Shown here: piece after piece, positions 62,785-64,000 of the stretch
Layout: each line of letters opens with the position of its first letter
How positions within the stretch are numbered: the stretch's first letter is position 1
Program-made: the position numbers and the translations under genes
Notes under the pieces: model-generated
Database searches by the model: none
What the model was told of the DNA's origin: nothing
Seen by the model: only the letters and a program-made list of their open reading frames with translations
NCBI RefSeq assembly: GCF_006715085.1
Contig: NZ_VFMM01000001.1
Location: 1-64,000 of the forward strand
DNA length: 64,000 nucleotides
DNA from: Kribbella jejuensis
GTDB taxonomy: Bacteria; Actinomycetota; Actinomycetes; Propionibacteriales; Kribbellaceae
Direction: 5' to 3'

Positions 62785-64000
62785 ATCGAGAGCTTGTGGT
62801 GGAAGACGTTGCGCGGGTCCCACTTCGCCTTGATCTGCTGCAGTCGTGGGTAGTTGCCGAGGTAGTACAGGTCGTGCCACGGCACACCTGACTTGTTGTA
62901 CGCCGGATCCGCGAGATCGGTGTCCGGGTAGTTGATGTACGACCCCGCGCTGATCGCGTTCGGCACCGGTACGCCGCCGGTGTCGCGGTAGATGTCGGCA
63001 TACACCTTCCGCGCCCAGGCGAGGTGCTTGGCATCGTCGGTCGCCGACTCCCATGACGCGGCGAGCACCATCTTCGCCATCACGTCCCGCTGCGCGGCGG
63101 CGGTGGCGTTCGAGGGGACGGTGTTCACCTTGCCGCCGTACGGGACGAGCAGGATCGACGAGTCCGGACCGTCATAGGCCGGGTCGGTCAGCCCGCGGTA
63201 CATCGCCAGGATCTGCGCGTCGGTGTAGCCCTTCTTCAGGTACCCGGCCTTGTACTTCGCCCGGCTCGGCGTCGCGGTCTCGCCGATCGAGCGCGCCATC
63301 GTCAGGTGCAGGAACGGACCGACGCCGATGTCGACGGTCTGCGGCTTGACCTGGACGCCATCCGTGATCGCCGCGTTGAATGCGTTCATCAGCTGCTCGG
63401 AGTCCGGCACAGCGGCGTCGATCTGGGTGGAGAGCAGGAACTGCCCCGCCTTCTGCTGAGTGATCACGAACGGCGCGTAGAGCGTCGCGTACGGCGAATC
63501 CGGCGTGTTGTGCTGCTCGAAGAATGTGAACCAGTTCCGCACCGTCCGGACGAAGTCGCCCTGGGTGGTCTTCGACCAGTCGTACACCAGCAGCGTGGAG
63601 CGCAGCGCGGCCGGTGCCTTGGGCAACGATTCCTCCGGCGTCCGGCCGGTCGCACCGCTGCTGCGGAGCAGGTACCGGATGACGACGCCGAAGTTGCCGC
63701 CGCCACCACCGGTGTGCGCCCACCACAGGTCGCGGTACTCGTTGTCCCGGGTCGCCACCACCGTCCGGGCCCGGCCGCGCGCGTCGACGACCACGATCTC
63801 CACGCCGTACAGGTGGTCGACGACCGAGCCGTACTTGCGCGAGAGCGGGCCGTACCCGCCGCCGGCGAAGTGGCCGCCGACGCCGACGCCGAGGCAACCG
63901 CCGCCCGGCACGGTCACACCCCAGCCGAAGAACAGCTCCTTGTACAGGTTCTCGAGGATCGCGCCGGAGCCGACCGAGAAGGCCCGGTACCGCGGATCCC
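62769..64000 (-). CDS. Berberine-bridge-type FAD-linked oxidase, 3' part
   Basis: At least 410 residues are visible; the start lies beyond the right edge. The FAD domain (PCMH fold) shows RYRAFSVGSGAILENLYKEL, GVTVPGGGCLGVGVGGHFAG (its Cys is where bicovalent enzymes attach FAD) and GGYGPLSRKYGSVVDHLYG, then WWAHTGGGGGNFGVV. The C-terminal BBE domain ends YYLGNYPRLQQIKAKWDPRN. Such enzymes oxidise sugars, alcohols or secondary metabolites using oxygen. The N-terminal FAD-histidine and any Tat signal are outside the window. Confidence 0.88.
   Translation of the reverse strand, partial: DPRYRAFSVGSGAILENLYKELFFGWGVTVPGGGCLGVGVGGHFAGGGYGPLSRKYGSVVDHLYGVEIVVVDARGRARTVVATRDNEYRDLWWAHTGGGGGNFGVVIRYLLRSSGATGRTPEESLPKAPAALRSTLLVYDWSKTTQGDFVRTVRNWFTFFEQHNTPDSPYATLYAPFVITQQKAGQFLLSTQIDAAVPDSEQLMNAFNAAITDGVQVKPQTVDIGVGPFLHLTMARSIGETATPSRAKYKAGYLKKGYTDAQILAMYRGLTDPAYDGPDSSILLVPYGGKVNTVPSNATAAAQRDVMAKMVLAASWESATDDAKHLAWARKVYADIYRDTGGVPVPNAISAGSYINYPDTDLADPAYNKSGVPWHDLYYLGNYPRLQQIKAKWDPRNVFHHKLSIHQPG

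Overview
The window is GC-rich throughout and reads like the chromosome of an actinobacterium. It carries the actinobacterial housekeeping block (aroC-aroK-aroB, aroQ, efp, nusB, bldD, the pyr operon, mihF-gmk-rpoZ-coaBC-metK, priA, def-fmt-rsmB), a BldD regulator with a c-di-GMP signature, mihF, and many leaderless starts with a TAnnnT -10 box 6-8 nt upstream. Gene content (GH125, ROK and lldD/FadR loci, many GTG starts) suggests a Propionibacteriales-type soil organism such as Kribbella. That genus-level guess is inference. No rRNA, tRNA, CRISPR array, insertion sequence or prophage was recognised. No stretch longer than 300 bases lacks a gene; the longest non-coding pieces are about 190-220 bp, and the informative ones (pyrR/bldD, bldD/nusB) are described as regulatory sites.

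Layout. 1-8.4 kb: the end of a PPOX-type flavoprotein, an orphan NarL-type sensor kinase, a divergent lldD/FadR-type regulator pair with twin operators, a kinase plus two response regulators, a TPR-like protein, and an ABC-2 exporter whose permease has lost its last membrane helix by frameshift. 8.3-15.6 kb: a glycosidase locus (GH36-like, ROK regulator, GH125 alpha-mannosidase), a class V aminotransferase and two drug/metabolite transporters. 15.6-18.5 kb: def-fmt-rsmB, every junction a 4-nt overlap. 18.7-28.1 kb: accessory block (secreted C39-like protein, lipoprotein, DUF1707 protein, HAD hydrolase, dual-HTH Lrp-like regulator, two MFS exporters, ArsR regulator, kinase-fold protein with both catalytic aspartates replaced). 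28.1-35.4 kb: priA, metK, an AlkZ-like winged-helix protein, coaBC, rpoZ, gmk, mihF. 35.4-39.1 kb: tandem paralogous lipoproteins, EamA transporter/LysR pair, DUF4037 protein.

39.2-48.9 kb: an eight-gene pyrimidine operon (pyrR-pyrB-pyrC-PH protein-carA-carB-pyrD-pyrF) in which every neighbouring pair overlaps, preceded by a PyrR-type RNA hairpin 4 nt before the pyrR Shine-Dalgarno. 49-51.8 kb: bldD with its own BldD box, a bidirectional terminator, nusB-efp, and a Gln-rich membrane protein with an L7/L12-C-terminal-like segment. 51.8-57 kb: MarR/EamA pair, LuxR regulator, TetR-aroQ, and a HelD-type helicase divergent from the TetR gene. 57-61.3 kb: aroC-aroK-aroB flanked on each side by a PIN-toxin/antitoxin pair. 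61.3-64 kb: small secreted protein, ADP-ribosylglycohydrolase, and the 3' part of a berberine-bridge-type FAD oxidase running off the right edge.

Functionally the core is nucleotide, SAM, CoA and aromatic precursor supply plus transcription and translation factors. The accessory genes are mostly one-component regulators sitting divergently to the exporter or enzyme they probably control, often with a palindrome over a leaderless promoter.
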